64,000 bases of DNA, from assembly GCA_037355855.1 (NCBI GenBank), contig CM074769.1, positions 1,178,001-1,242,000 on the forward strand, given 5' to 3'. Source of the DNA: Pseudo-nitzschia pungens (taxonomy: Eukaryota; Bacillariophyta; Bacillariophyceae; Bacillariales; Bacillariaceae). Under the pieces are notes generated by a model. The model was not told the DNA's origin. It did not search any database and saw only the letters and a program-made list of their open reading frames with translations. Made by a program: the position numbers and the translations under genes. This document shows, piece by piece, positions 21,093 through 31,667 of the stretch (position 1 is its first letter; each line of letters starts with the position of its first letter).

Positions 21093-22788
21093 ATGGCGGC
21101 CGCAAATGGAAACTGTGACCCAAGTCCAAACAAAAACAATATCGGCAATGGCGATGATGGTGGGGGGACTTCGGTCAATCCAAAAAATTCAGGGCCAACT
21201 GCTGCGAATACCTCGAAAGCAGCGGTGCAGATGCAAAAGATGAGAGACGCCAATACAAAGTACAAGAACCTCCTGAAAATGGCCAAGGAACGTATCGAAC
21301 AACAAGAAATTGAACTGAAGGACCTCCGAGGTGAGTTAGTGCTTATGTATTCGAGAGGACACAAATAAATTCTGCTTCTGTGAGTTGCAGATGGAAAACC
21401 CATGGACAGGATTTTGGACTATTTATTTCCGCCGTGTCTGCGTTGTGATAGTGTTCAACGACGATGTTAAGTATTGACTGTTCTTTTCTAACTTCTATTA
21501 TCACAAAATGGTGCTTCTGACTGTGATAGAAACTGAAAGGAAACGAGCGGAGGAAGATTTAGCATTGAGAGATAGCGGTAACAATGTCGTGAAATACTTG
21601 GACGACGCGAATGATGACTCGACCAATGGCCGGTGGTATCTGACACGCGTCTCCCAATTAATCCGGGTAGATTTGGAAGCTCACGAACTCAACAATAGAG
21701 GACTGGACCAAGAAATATGGGCACTCTGTCATTGGGACCACGAAGAAACAGATGAACAAAGATTTCTTATCAACAATAACAACAACAGTAATGACAGCAA
21801 CAACAAAAAGAAACAATGGAGAAGATTTGATTCCGAATCCGACTTGACAGATTTTATACGGCGTGACACGGGGGAACCCCTCACACTGCCACCGTTCTCG
21901 CTCACACCACAACAATCCTCGCGCACCATGTCCGAAGCTGACAAGAAGGTTTCTACTATCACTGAAGAATATCGACGGTTTCGAGTGAAGTCGGAAATGA
22001 CCCGGAAACAGATGGATGCGCAAATCCGAGAACTGCAGTCGTCTCAGGTTGAAGTCACCAAACGCCAAATCGAAGTGCGAGAACACGCCGAACACGAATT
22101 GGAAGCAACCCGAAGAACGGAGCAAAGCCAATTGGAACGCATGCGTGCCGAGGCGGCTAGACAGGAAGACCAGTGGAAGGAGGCCTACGATATTTTGCTG
22201 AAGGAAAACGAAGCACTGAAAAGTTCGGGATCTGAAGCCATGCTAGCATCGCAGTGGCGTCAGCGTTACGAAGTTTGTTTGAAGGAAAGGGACGAGGCCG
22301 TGAATAAGTTGCAGTCTGTTCAACAAAAGCATGAACAACACAGGCAGCAACAACAATCGGCATCCTTCTCGTCACCACCTAACGTTAGGGGCGGCAAGAA
22401 CGCCAAGGGCAGTGGCAGCGAAGGCAAGTACGAAATGAAGTACAGGGATCTAAAGGAATCATTTCGACTTTATCGAAAGAGAGCGAAAGAAATATTTGAA
22501 TCTCAAGCCGCTGCAGCGGCGACCAATAACAGCGCCGGTGGCAGAAAGAGTGCCGCTGACATGATGGTCTTGCAAATGTCCCAGCAAAACTCTAACGCCG
22601 AAGAAGATTCGAAACTAAATTATCTAAAAAACCTGATGGTAAACTACTTGACAGCAGACCCGGAAGTTCGCGACCATATGGAGACTGCCATTGGGACGGT
22701 GTTGAAATTTACACCCGATGATGTTGCCGCCATCAACAAGAAAAAGGAAGATGACTCAAGCTGGGGGGCATACATCGGGTACATATAG
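21093..22788 (+). CDS. GRIP-domain golgin (coiled-coil trans-Golgi tether)
   Basis: Two exons (21093-21330 and 21530-22788) joined across a 199-bp GT-AG intron give 498 aa. The N-terminus is Asn/Gly-rich, then a heptad-rich segment (QKMRDANTKYKNLLKMAKER) continues over the splice site. A predicted coiled coil spans about residues 210-400 with many Glu, Gln and Arg. The last 60 residues contain LNYLKNLMVNYLTADPEVRD and TVLKFTPDDVAAI, matching the GRIP-domain pattern, including the Tyr of YLKN that in animal golgins contacts the small GTPase Arl1. The protein should be a peripheral trans-Golgi tether. At 498 aa it is short compared with animal golgins. The domain assignment rests on pattern recognition alone. 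Confidence 0.75.
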
Positions 22789-23367
22789 CATCCAATATTT
22801 AATTCACTTTTTGGACTGGTGATGTTTTGCCTTCAATCGTAACAACTTGCTTAGCTGGCTCTTGGTCACTTCATATGAATTGAGATGGTCCTTACTTCAA
22901 CAGGAATAACACGAACGTGTACGTTGGAAACAACCACAAAAGAAAAAAGTTGTCTATGCATCTATTTCAAATTTCGCGTAGTTTCCATAATGTAGGCGCT
23001 GTTACGGCACATATTGAAAGTAAATTGTCATCAATTTATGGATTGAAAGTTAATGTCAATGAACGTGATCCAAATGATAACGATGGCAAAAGACCGAATC
23101 ATCCGTTTTGCGTCAAACAACATTCGTCGATATTTTGTCCCATAATATTTCAAATTTCAAACGAAGCGATTGTGGAAACAGTATTTTGCTCAATACAAAG
23201 TCGCTGTAATCATAATCGTCGTGAATATGCATCCCAAGCAACTTCCCACGAAGCGATTGTGGAAACAGTATTTTGTTCAGTACAAAGTTGTCATAGTCAT
23301 TATCGCAATAAGTAAGCATCCAATTGTCGTCCCAAATTCGAGGGTTCGTCTCAGCTTGGTCTTGCTC
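22789..23367. other. Intergenic spacer with an imperfect 87-bp repeat
   Basis: Between two convergent genes (golgin plus, mitochondrial protein minus). A segment beginning ACGAAGCGATTGTGGAAACA at 23161 recurs from 23248 (offset 87 bp, a few mismatches). Open frames spanning it mirror the repeat and have no other support. Confidence 0.6.
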
Positions 23368-24464
23368 TTAGAATTTTACCATTGCGTCCGTCTCGACAAA
23401 GTTGTGGAGAATAGTCCGGGAATATTGGGGAAAGGCTGCGCACAACTTTCGAGAGCGTTTCTCCATGACTTTCGATGTAAGAGGTTTAATGCCAAGATTG
23501 TGCATCTGTTGTCTGTCGTGGTTCAGTTTTATTTTCGAGTAGGAAAACAAGTTGGGTTTTTCCGGGTGATATTAGTCAAACATTGCAATGTAATTTTCAA
23601 TCGATGGATTCCATTCCGATTCAAATAAACAAAAAGACCGAACTCGTCTGTGGAACTCACCTTGAAACTTGCAGACACAGCAAAGTGTAACTAACAGTAC
23701 CAAGGACAGGTTCCATCCAGTTCCATGTCCAAGCTCCCGTCTCTATCAATCGAAACAGTGTCAACAACCAGTTTTTGTTAGCGACAAAAAATCTAAACTA
23801 TTCCTGACGGTGCTATGAAGACACACAACGGCTAACGCAACTTACCAAGCCAGGTGTCTAGGTCCTCCGGTGGTGGAATTTCCATGGTAACGAATGCTTC
23901 GTTGAACACAATGGCTAGGTCTACGCTGAATACCATCGGAATCGCCATCAAACCAGTTCCCAAAGCAGCGGCGACAATCACAGCGTAGGGCAGGACATCT
24001 AGGGTCACCGATTCAGCATTCTTGGCGGCAATTTTTTTCAAAGTTTTGTCAGCCTCGTAGTAGTCTACCTTGTCTACCGCCATGATGTGACGTCTCAGCA
24101 CTTCCATTCTGGCAAAGTGGTTTCCCATTTCGGCGATGACCACGAGGGGTTCGTTTTCCATCTCGGAAAAGCCCTTGCCCATGTCTTCGGCAACGGCCAA
24201 CGAGGGCACCGTGACTCCTGTCCCTCTTGCATCAATTGCCGGTTGCAGCCCCTGCAGGCCACTCGCATTTTTCCGAATGAAGCGACGATAAGCAGGAGAC
24301 GACATCTTCCGAACGGACGTGAGTGCAACCGAATGGTTGCTTCCATCCCGTTCCGAGGAGGAAAAGGATGGCGTTGGGAGCTGCAGAAAGGCGACAGCAG
24401 AATTCTTGGTGCCGAAACGGCCGCCTAGGAGGCTTCTAGTGAGCGCGGAGCGGGCGGATATCAT
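23368..24464 (-). CDS. Mitochondrial-type membrane protein of unknown function, three exons
   Basis: Exons 24464-23846, 23742-23661 and 23512-23368 have GT-AG introns of 103 and 148 bp; phases match and the product is 281 aa. The start at MISARSALTRSLLGGRF gives a basic, Ser/Ala-rich presequence typical of mitochondrial import; frames extending further upstream start with TTG. Residues about 60-75 (SSPAYRRFIRK) precede a Gly/Ala-rich region, then a helical segment and two likely membrane segments: VLPYAVIVAAALGTGLMAIPMVF and, spanning exon 2, VLGTVSYTLLCLQ. The pattern DTWLETGAWTWNWMEPVLG followed by QQMHNLGIKP looks like a conserved algal family, but I know no function for it. The tail is basic. 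The third exon is antisense to a longer but unsupported plus-strand frame. Confidence 0.72.
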
Positions 24465-25633
24465 TATTATTTGTTCAGTTCCTATAATAGTGTCCGTATC
24501 CCGAACAACAACTACAACTGCAAGAGGGTTAATTGGACCGGACGACAACGAAAGTATTTGTTGGTAAAAGTAAGATCTTACGCTACAGACAGGAGGGGAT
24601 GTCCGATGTCCACGGCTTTCTCGTAGGTAAATACTGGTACGGTATCGGCACCTTACTATTGTATGATCAGTGACCTTCAGTAAGCTTGTACGTAGTTCTT
24701 TGTAGTTTTAACCTTACGAAATCCGAGCCGGTGTTGAGTTCGGAGGGAAAAAGAATCCAAAAAATACTCACTAAGGTTACCACGCACAAAATTCCTAACG
24801 GCTGTCCGTTGGTTCTACGCACCTATGTACTAACTTCTACGTTCACTGGAGTACAGCTGTTAGGAATTCCGTAGTACACTAAATTTCTTATCCACCTTTC
24901 GTGTGTACCTGTACCTGGTACTTACTTACTCTTTACTCCTAATACCATTTCAGTATGATTGAATAATCTTTGTTTTGTATCTTTACAAATGCGTTGGATA
25001 AGCCCATAATCTTACTTCAGTCATAGGAATGTCAGGGGTCATGTCGGTTACTTGTACCGTAACCTTAGTCATAATTACAACATTTCTTCTCTTTCGCTCG
25101 TCGAGGGACAAAAAAAACTAATCTTACCGGTACTAGTAATACAATTACGAGTAACCTTATTATGACCTGGTACCCGTAGAGGTTAGAAGTAAGATTACCC
25201 TGGTACGTATCGTAAGGTTACCTCGTACCCGCACGAAGTAAAATTATGACTTGGCATTCAATCAAAAGTCAAACTGGTGAACCGTAATTACTCGTATGTA
25301 TTGTACGTACTATTGCTTCTACAAGGAATGCCAAGTGCCGAAAGCGTCTTCGTGCCTCTCTTGGCGTTCCAAGCTTAGGGATAAAGTTTGACGGAAGCTG
25401 GCAGCTTGCAGCTAACAAATAAAAAAGGTTTACTGTACTTCGTACTTTTATGAGCAACGAATCAATTTCAATGCCTTCATCTCGATAATACAAGGTGAAA
25501 GGTATCCACCATTGACCGCGACATCTACTTTTGTTGAGTGGAATTGTTCGTGGTCAGTGAGATAGGAACGTCGCGACGATATTATCCATTGAAGTTTCTC
25601 TACACGAGCAGGGGAAGAATTTGAGCATCTCTG
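24465..25633. other. Intergenic region between divergent genes, no supported gene
   Basis: Probable shared promoter region for the mitochondrial protein (minus) and LSM11 (plus). About 24570-25300 is crowded with GTAAGGTTAC, CGTAACCTTAG, TACGAAGTA and GGTACC words. No RNA gene recognised. Confidence 0.5.
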
Positions 25634-27113
25634 ATGAAGGAAGGACTATTCTCTAATAGGACAACAACTGCGGCCGAAAAAGGGTCGGCAGCGGCTTCGG
25701 ACGCAGGTAAAGTGTTCCGGACGCGAATAGGCAACGATCGTATTCCTTTGTCCCTAGGGAAAGCCTCGTTGAGAATTCGGTTAGAGGCATACTACAGCTT
25801 GATATCGCCTCACACTCTTTCGGATCGAACCGCATGGCTGCGCAAATATGATCAAATCTACGAAAAGGTGAGCGCACTTATCTTCCAATCCCGAGGCTCC
25901 TAATGGTCGGGATACGCTCAACCCGTTCCATTGGTACAACAACCTTATCAACACCGGCATTGCTTTGAATCGATCCAACATAAATCACCGTTTATTTCTC
26001 CCTCAACTCGAAATACGACTGGATGCTTCTCAGTATGGTGGAACTTATCAGGGTGAACGAAAGCTGGCAACCAAGCTGGCGAAGAAATACGGAACGGCCG
26101 TTCGACTCCTCGTGGTAACCGAGGAGTCATCCTCCGGCCTTGGTGGAGGAGTCGATATAGCCTCTTCTAATACCCAGAACGAGGAAAAGGAGGTTCGAGA
26201 TGAATCCTGGTACCATCTGCGCCCAACGGAATCCGGGAGTGGAGTCGTCGACTTTTTGTCCTCGAAGTTCGATCCTGTTGCTGCACTCTCGAATCCTTCG
26301 AGTGAGAATATTGCTAGGGCCAATCCGTGGATGTCAGGATTATTGCCAAACACCATTCTCGATAACATCGGGAAATGTGCTACGTTGTTGCCCGATGATG
26401 ATCCGTTGCGGAAGGAGAGCCACCACCAGCTTCAGCTCCGCAGAATCGCCGTGTTGAAACCTTCCGCCACCCATCAAATAACTGCTGCGGAACCGCCGCA
26501 GAAACGACCTCGCCGCAATCATGTCGATCTGCATCCTTTCGAGGCGATCGCCTCGCATCTCGATTCGGGACCCCACTCCCTCCTATTTCGGTTGCGCAGA
26601 GACCGAAAACGCATCAAGGTTGTGGTCCGGTACGTCAACATGATCCGGGGAACCATTACGGGATTCCTAGTGGCATTTGACAAACACATGAATCTGATAC
26701 TGAAGGATGTTGAGGAGGTATATTCACCTCGCTTGACCAATGAAAGATGCGAATTTTCGAGCCTGGAACTCGAATTGGAACGGAGACGGAGGGTATCACT
26801 TGCAGGGGATCGGGCCAAGGACCCCGATAATCGGCCAGGACACCGACTCCCGAGAGACGGCGATGATGTGGGTGTCGATGCCAACGACGAGCATCATCAA
26901 ATGCAACAGCACCGGGAATACGAGCCTGGGAACTGGAATCTGCGAAGACGGCAAATGAAACAGCTTTTGGTAAGGGGGGACATGGTGGTTTCGATCTACG
27001 AGGCCGCCCAAGAGAAAATGAATTTGCAACGATCCAGACATCGCAAACGAACGCCGGTAGCAACAGCGCTAAATCCAAAAAAGCAAAACGAAACTCTCAA
27101 CATGGCTGCTTGA
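25634..27113 (+). CDS. LSM11: LSM11-like Sm protein (U7 snRNP type)
   Basis: Exon 25634-25867 joins exon 26034-27113 across a 166-bp GT-AG intron in phase 0, giving 437 aa. The Sm fold is split in the LSM11 manner. Sm1 is HSLLFRLRRDRKRIKVVV with GTITGFLVAFDKHMNLILKD (about residues 250-300). After a long Arg/Asp/His-rich insertion comes Sm2, QLLVRGDMVVSIYEA (about 395-415). The LVAFDKHMNLILKDVEE core is close to animal LSM11 (GFLVAFDKFWNMALTDVDE). N-terminal FDPVAALSNP and the basic PPQKRPRRNH block fit the family's extended N-terminus. In animals LSM11 replaces SmD2 in the U7 snRNP that processes histone pre-mRNA. Whether a U7 RNA exists here is not shown by this window. Confidence 0.8.
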
Positions 27114-27604
27114 AAACGGCAAAATTCACACGCGGACCATCTCTTGGGGAAGGACCGATGAAATACAGGAAAATCGCGAAGCTGGGAACTGCACCACAAG
27201 GATGTAAATCGTCATCCAATCCGATTACACTCTGCGCGAGCTAATTTGTTTGCATTATACTGCGTATCCGGGTTCAGCGAGCGGAACGGAACAAGAGAAT
27301 TCATGTCATTAGTGACAATCAAGCCTTAGAGATACTAGCTAAACAATTGAGGGATAAGCTGTGAAACATCGACCAGTAACACACATGCTAAAGTTTACAA
27401 CAGAGTACTACTCTTGTCATTCCAATTGATCTCGTGGTTCATTGTTTCAAAGCATCGACACGCCCCACAATCGAAACATCCTCAAACAACCCCCAACACA
27501 GTCTCGACACTTTGATACAGTAGTAAATAGTATCCTCCAAGAATTCAAAATGCGACTAATGCAGTCGACCTGTACTCGTTGGAAAAAGGTTCCTGTCGCA
27601 AAAC
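27114..27604. other. Short spacer between convergent genes
   Basis: 3' regions of LSM11 (plus) and of the plastid lipocalin-like gene (minus). No gene or structured element recognised. Confidence 0.5.
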
Positions 27605-29035
27605 CTACTTGTTGGCGATCCGGCGGAACTTCCATGTGAGGGCGTTGTCCTCCTTTTTGGGGTCGTTGAACACAAAGGCGCTTTCGCACACGTACACCGT
27701 TTCGTCTTCCGTTTCCTCGAGGTATCGCCTGCTGACAAACGAACCACCGCCATACATTGTGACTCCCCTCATCCAGGACATGTGGACGGTCCCCTCGTTT
27801 TCCCACCAGGCCTCCGATTCGACCTGCTCACCGTCGACCGTTCGGATTGAGACCTTGAGAGGAGTGTAATCGTCTTCGTATCTCGTCGCGCCCGAGGCCT
27901 CGAGCGTTCGGTCCCACGTTCCACGAACGTTCTTGCCACGGATGAGCAGGGAGCGCCCGCAATCGATCTGGATGAGCTCCTCCATGGTTTGACCAATCAC
28001 GGGTGCACTAAGGGCGACCGACCTCACGATTTTGGGCTGTCCCAACCGCTCGAGGTATCGGTCGTAGTGCCTCTTGAACTCGTTCGTGACGATCAGTTCC
28101 CACCTCCCCGACAAGTCTACGCCGGGTGCCGAAATTGCCCACCTATCCCCCTTGGGGGTGATACTGGTAGCAGCATCTGCAGCAGTTTCGGTCTCGGACG
28201 GAAGAACAATCTCCTGGGTTATTGGTGCGAGCATTGCAGCTTGTGCTGACGCCTTCTCGGCAGGGTCCTCGGGAGTTGCAACACTAGATTCTGTCTCTTC
28301 ACTCACTGCGCTTGTGAGAGCAACAACATCTGGAATGCCATCTACCAAATTGGTGGATTCTTTGGTTTCGGCCACAACGGCAGAAGCCATAGCATTTGTA
28401 GAATGATTTAATGCATCATTGCTGTTGTCGTGGTTTGAGTTACGCTGACGACTCGCGAAGACGTCGTTCACTATCCGCATTGGTTTGCTTACCATTGCCT
28501 TCTACAAAAAAAAAGGACAACAACGAGGGTGTAAACCATGAAATGAGACAACAACCGAGTTGCAGGATTATTAACCAAACACACTCCATTTTGAAGTACG
28601 TACCGTTGGATAAAGGAACATCTTTTTGAAAGCTCTTCGTTTCCTACCACTCTTCAGTCGTTCCTTCATCCGTCTGAACCGTTTTTTCATGTTGTCCTGG
28701 ATTCTATCGCCCGCGGTCACCGCGTCCTCCGGTACATCGGGAGACGGAAAGAAGACATCCGCAGGCGGGAAAAAATCGTCCATGGCGGTCACATCTGCTG
28801 CGGCACGAAAGACTTGCCTTCGTCGGCATTGACGCCGAGGAAGCGCTCGTTTGTAATTCTTGATGCGATTATTGTACCCATCTGTTCCGTCTGCAACCGT
28901 CGACGAGGCGTGAGGTTGCGAGAAAGGTGCTGCGGACTGGAATGCAGTGACGAAATTGATGCAAAGCACGAATACTGCGACTGCAACGCTTCTCGTGATC
29001 CTTTGTGAAACGGCTCTGTTGTTCGTCATTGTCAT
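27605..29035 (-). CDS. Plastid-targeted lipocalin/fibrillin-like protein
   Basis: Exons 29035-28604 and 28501-27605 surround a 102-bp GT-AG intron (phase 0); 442 aa. The N-terminus has a signal peptide (SVAVAVFVLCINFVTAFQSA) whose predicted cut before Phe, followed by a basic Arg-rich transit-like stretch, fits diatom plastid import through four membranes. The middle is Ala/Thr/Glu-rich and variable. The C-terminal 180 residues form a calycin-like beta domain: LSGRWELIVTNEFKRHYDRY with the G-x-W start, then QTMEELIQIDCGRSLLIRGK, GTWDRTLEASG and TWKFRRIANK. It resembles plastid lipid-associated (PAP/fibrillin) and fatty-acid-binding proteins. Likely binds a lipophilic molecule at plastid membranes; the ligand is unknown. 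Confidence 0.7.
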
Positions 29036-30605
29036 TTTGTTTCTATTATAATGATGGTAGGTTTACAAGTCGGAAGTAGAATTAGGGAAGTCGAAGTAGA
29101 AAAGTACGAAGTGTACCGTACAGTAATTACCTACCGTACTCGTCCTCTTACTCACTGTAGTTGTTCTTCAATTTTTCAATCAAAAAAATCAATCGGTTTG
29201 GCACTTTCTTCAATACGTCAACAGATCAACCACGAGATGAACATCGAATCTCAAAAAAGAAACCCGAAACAGAACAGAAGAAAGAAAATTGCAACTTGCA
29301 GCAGCTGGCTCACTCACCTCCTTGATTGAGTGCGACGGGTGACACGGGAAACGGTGACACGTATTGTCGGGATGTATGAAGCGCTATTGAAATAATCCTA
29401 ACAACATCTACTCGTGAATGATTTTGATTGATTCAAGAAAGAAGCTTTGGGGAGGCGGGAAATTCTTCAACGCGAATATTGCGTTAGAATAGTACTACGT
29501 GAACGCACGCATTTCGCATTGCCGCGCTTCCGGGGGTTAAGGCTACGTACGAAGTGAGAAGATTCTTTCGGTGTTTTCGAAGGCAGGCCTTCAGCATGGC
29601 GCAATCGTGTGCGGTCGGATCCGGAAGAACTTTCGTAGCGAGATTTGGGTGCCATAATCTTACCCGTACGGTACATTGATTGACTGAATCTGACACGATT
29701 GTCTCATTTTTTCTGAAACATCATCGTCATTGGCAGGCACCTTTTATTAGAAGTAATTACGTACCGTACGTACTGTACTTTGTTGTTCGCAGTACAAGGA
29801 AGGACCTTACCATACCGTAGAACGAATGTCGCAAATGGAGAGTGGAAACAGAAAGCCAACGCGATGAATCATCGATCAAATAATCAAAAGAGCTTTTGTT
29901 GAGATGTCAAACCGAACAGAAACCATGGCCCGAGAACTTCAACCTCGGCAACAGACATCGCATAAGCGAACGTGTTATAATCTAGGAGTGCTGTATGCGA
30001 ACAAAGGATCGTGCTTCGTTTCATCCTGACGGTTGTCGCGATGCCTCGAGGCATCAGCTCTGATGTCACCGCCCCCATCCACCGCAGCCTCATTTTATGC
30101 TTCGTGATATTCGAAATACGGTCGTGGTGTTGGTACCGAACAAGTGATCACAGAGCGAAAAGAGTAGATCACAGCTAGGCCTTCAACCACTGGATGTTGT
30201 TGTACGAAAGCGATGTCGTTCGCTTTCGTTCGCAGCTCGAGATCGTCGCGGGCGATTTCCGATTCTCGGACGAAGTGTTCCGCAGCAGACACTGTTTTTT
30301 TCTTCATCTCGTGCTGGATTCGCGTTTTCCTTTCCCCTTGCGAGCCACAGTGACCACGCGTGTCGAGAAAGGCCATTTCGCCCGAGAATTGGAAACGAAT
30401 GCGTTCACCGGTTCCGACGGTCGTTGAGTGGGCACCAAAGCGGTGCCGCGGGCGGTTCGCGAGCTCCCGCGCAGGCAATAGTGCGCGGCACCATCGCAGT
30501 GCCGTCACATCGCACGCACAGCATCGCGTTGTACGGTACCACTACCACACACCGAAATCCGGCGTCGTCGTGACGGGCCGGGGCATCGCACCACGGTTCG
30601 CCGAA
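29036..30605. other. Intergenic region with one doubtful small ORF
   Basis: Upstream of the plastid lipocalin-like gene and downstream of the NRDE gene. An ATG-initiated 94-codon minus frame (30376-30095) begins MAFLDTRGHCGSQGERK and ends PRPYFEYHEA; it resembles no family and could be chance in this GC-richer stretch. Another minus stretch near 29650-29490 contains DCAMLKACLRKHRKN, vaguely like a Cys-x9-Cys protein, but the frame and start are unclear. I do not call either as a gene. Confidence 0.35.
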
Positions 30606-31667
30606 TCACGATCCGTGCGATGGAATCGAACAGCCAAGATCTAGGCAGTGTTCCGGTTCGAGCGCGTTCGGGTTCCAGTTCTTTTCGATCCATCGAAGGA
30701 ACCGCGATGGTGGGCGTCCGTCCCCGTCGTTCGGAACCTCGCGCTTCGACGATTCCAAGAGAAAACGGATCGTGGTCCGCGTCCCGTACTCGTGGTCGTC
30801 CCGGGGGATGCGTATGATGCTGCTCCGGTGTTTCCTCACATCGGCCTTGGACAGTTCCAGAGCGGTCGGTGCCAATCCATCCTGGTGCTCGTCGTGAAAG
30901 ACGCGGGTCTCCCGCATGAGCTCTTCCAGTTCATCCAGCATGCGATCGTTTCTGGCGGCCTCGTCATTGTTGGTGTTTCGGGCCGTTGGGGTCGCATCGC
31001 GATGTTGTCGGACGACCTGCTGGAAAATTTGCAATCCCTTGGTGACCTTGATCATGGGCTCTTGCAGGAGGCTGTTCGACAACCCGTAAGGTTTCCCCTT
31101 CTCCAACGCGATTGGCTCTTCGCATTCGCAGCGTGGGATTTTTTTCTCCCCCCGCTTGTTGTCGCTGTTGCTGCTGCTGTTGTCGTCGTCGTGGTTTTGC
31201 ACTTGGCTCCGGTTCGACACGTACGCAAGGTCTCGCCCGGAAAAGACGACGAGGTTGAAGCCCGCGTAAACAGTTCTGGGCGAGAGATCATCACCCCCGC
31301 TGCCTCCTTCCCGACGACCGAATTCCCGCCGGAGATAGTCCAGGGCGGAAAGCGATGGATCGCTCGTTAGATAACGAATCACCAATTCCCCCCGAGAGGA
31401 AGCGTACACGGTGTTGTCGTCCCCACCGTCATTGATGTTTGTCAGGAAGGCACAGCGACCCGTCGTTTTTTCGAACCCGAACCACGTACCCCCGGACACC
31501 ACGTCTCGGGGAGCGAGGATTTCAAACCGGTCGTCACCCTTTCCACCCTTGGCGACACCATCGTCCGGCCACCACTGCGTGTTGACGGTTGGTCTCGAGA
31601 AATACTCGTCGCGATTGTGGCACACCACAAATCGGTCCTCGGTCCATTCAAAAAATGCGATGCACAT
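30606..31667 (-). CDS. TANGO2: TANGO2/NRDE-family protein
   Basis: 353 aa from the ATG giving MCIAFFEW, which matches the conserved start of the family (Met-Cys); an in-frame extension upstream is not conserved. Diagnostic motifs are the NRDE sequence itself (VCHNRDEYFSRPT, residues about 16-28), WWPDDG, GGTWFGFEKTTGRCAFLTN (about 60-78), SRGELVIRYL and YAGFNLVVFSG. A His/Asp/Asn-rich insertion (about 155-180) and an acidic mid-section are lineage-specific. TANGO2 proteins are cytosolic or mitochondrial and have been linked to Golgi organisation, lipid homeostasis and heme trafficking; the exact chemistry is unsettled. An N-terminal Cys exposed after Met removal suggests an Ntn-hydrolase-like fold. 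Confidence 0.85.
   Translation of the reverse strand: MCIAFFEWTEDRFVVCHNRDEYFSRPTVNTQWWPDDGVAKGGKGDDRFEILAPRDVVSGGTWFGFEKTTGRCAFLTNINDGGDDNTVYASSRGELVIRYLTSDPSLSALDYLRREFGRREGGSGGDDLSPRTVYAGFNLVVFSGRDLAYVSNRSQVQNHDDDNSSSNSDNKRGEKKIPRCECEEPIALEKGKPYGLSNSLLQEPMIKVTKGLQIFQQVVRQHRDATPTARNTNNDEAARNDRMLDELEELMRETRVFHDEHQDGLAPTALELSKADVRKHRSSIIRIPRDDHEYGTRTTIRFLLESSKREVPNDGDGRPPSRFLRWIEKNWNPNALEPEHCLDLGCSIPSHGS

Noticed and set aside
23170..23628. 152-codon plus frame
   Set aside because: Antisense to the spliced third exon of the mitochondrial gene and spanning a non-coding repeat.
29484..29676. Short minus frames with DCAMLKACLRKHRKN, resembling a twin-Cys mitochondrial protein
   Set aside because: Only one Cys pair, frame shifts needed, no convincing start or splice sites.
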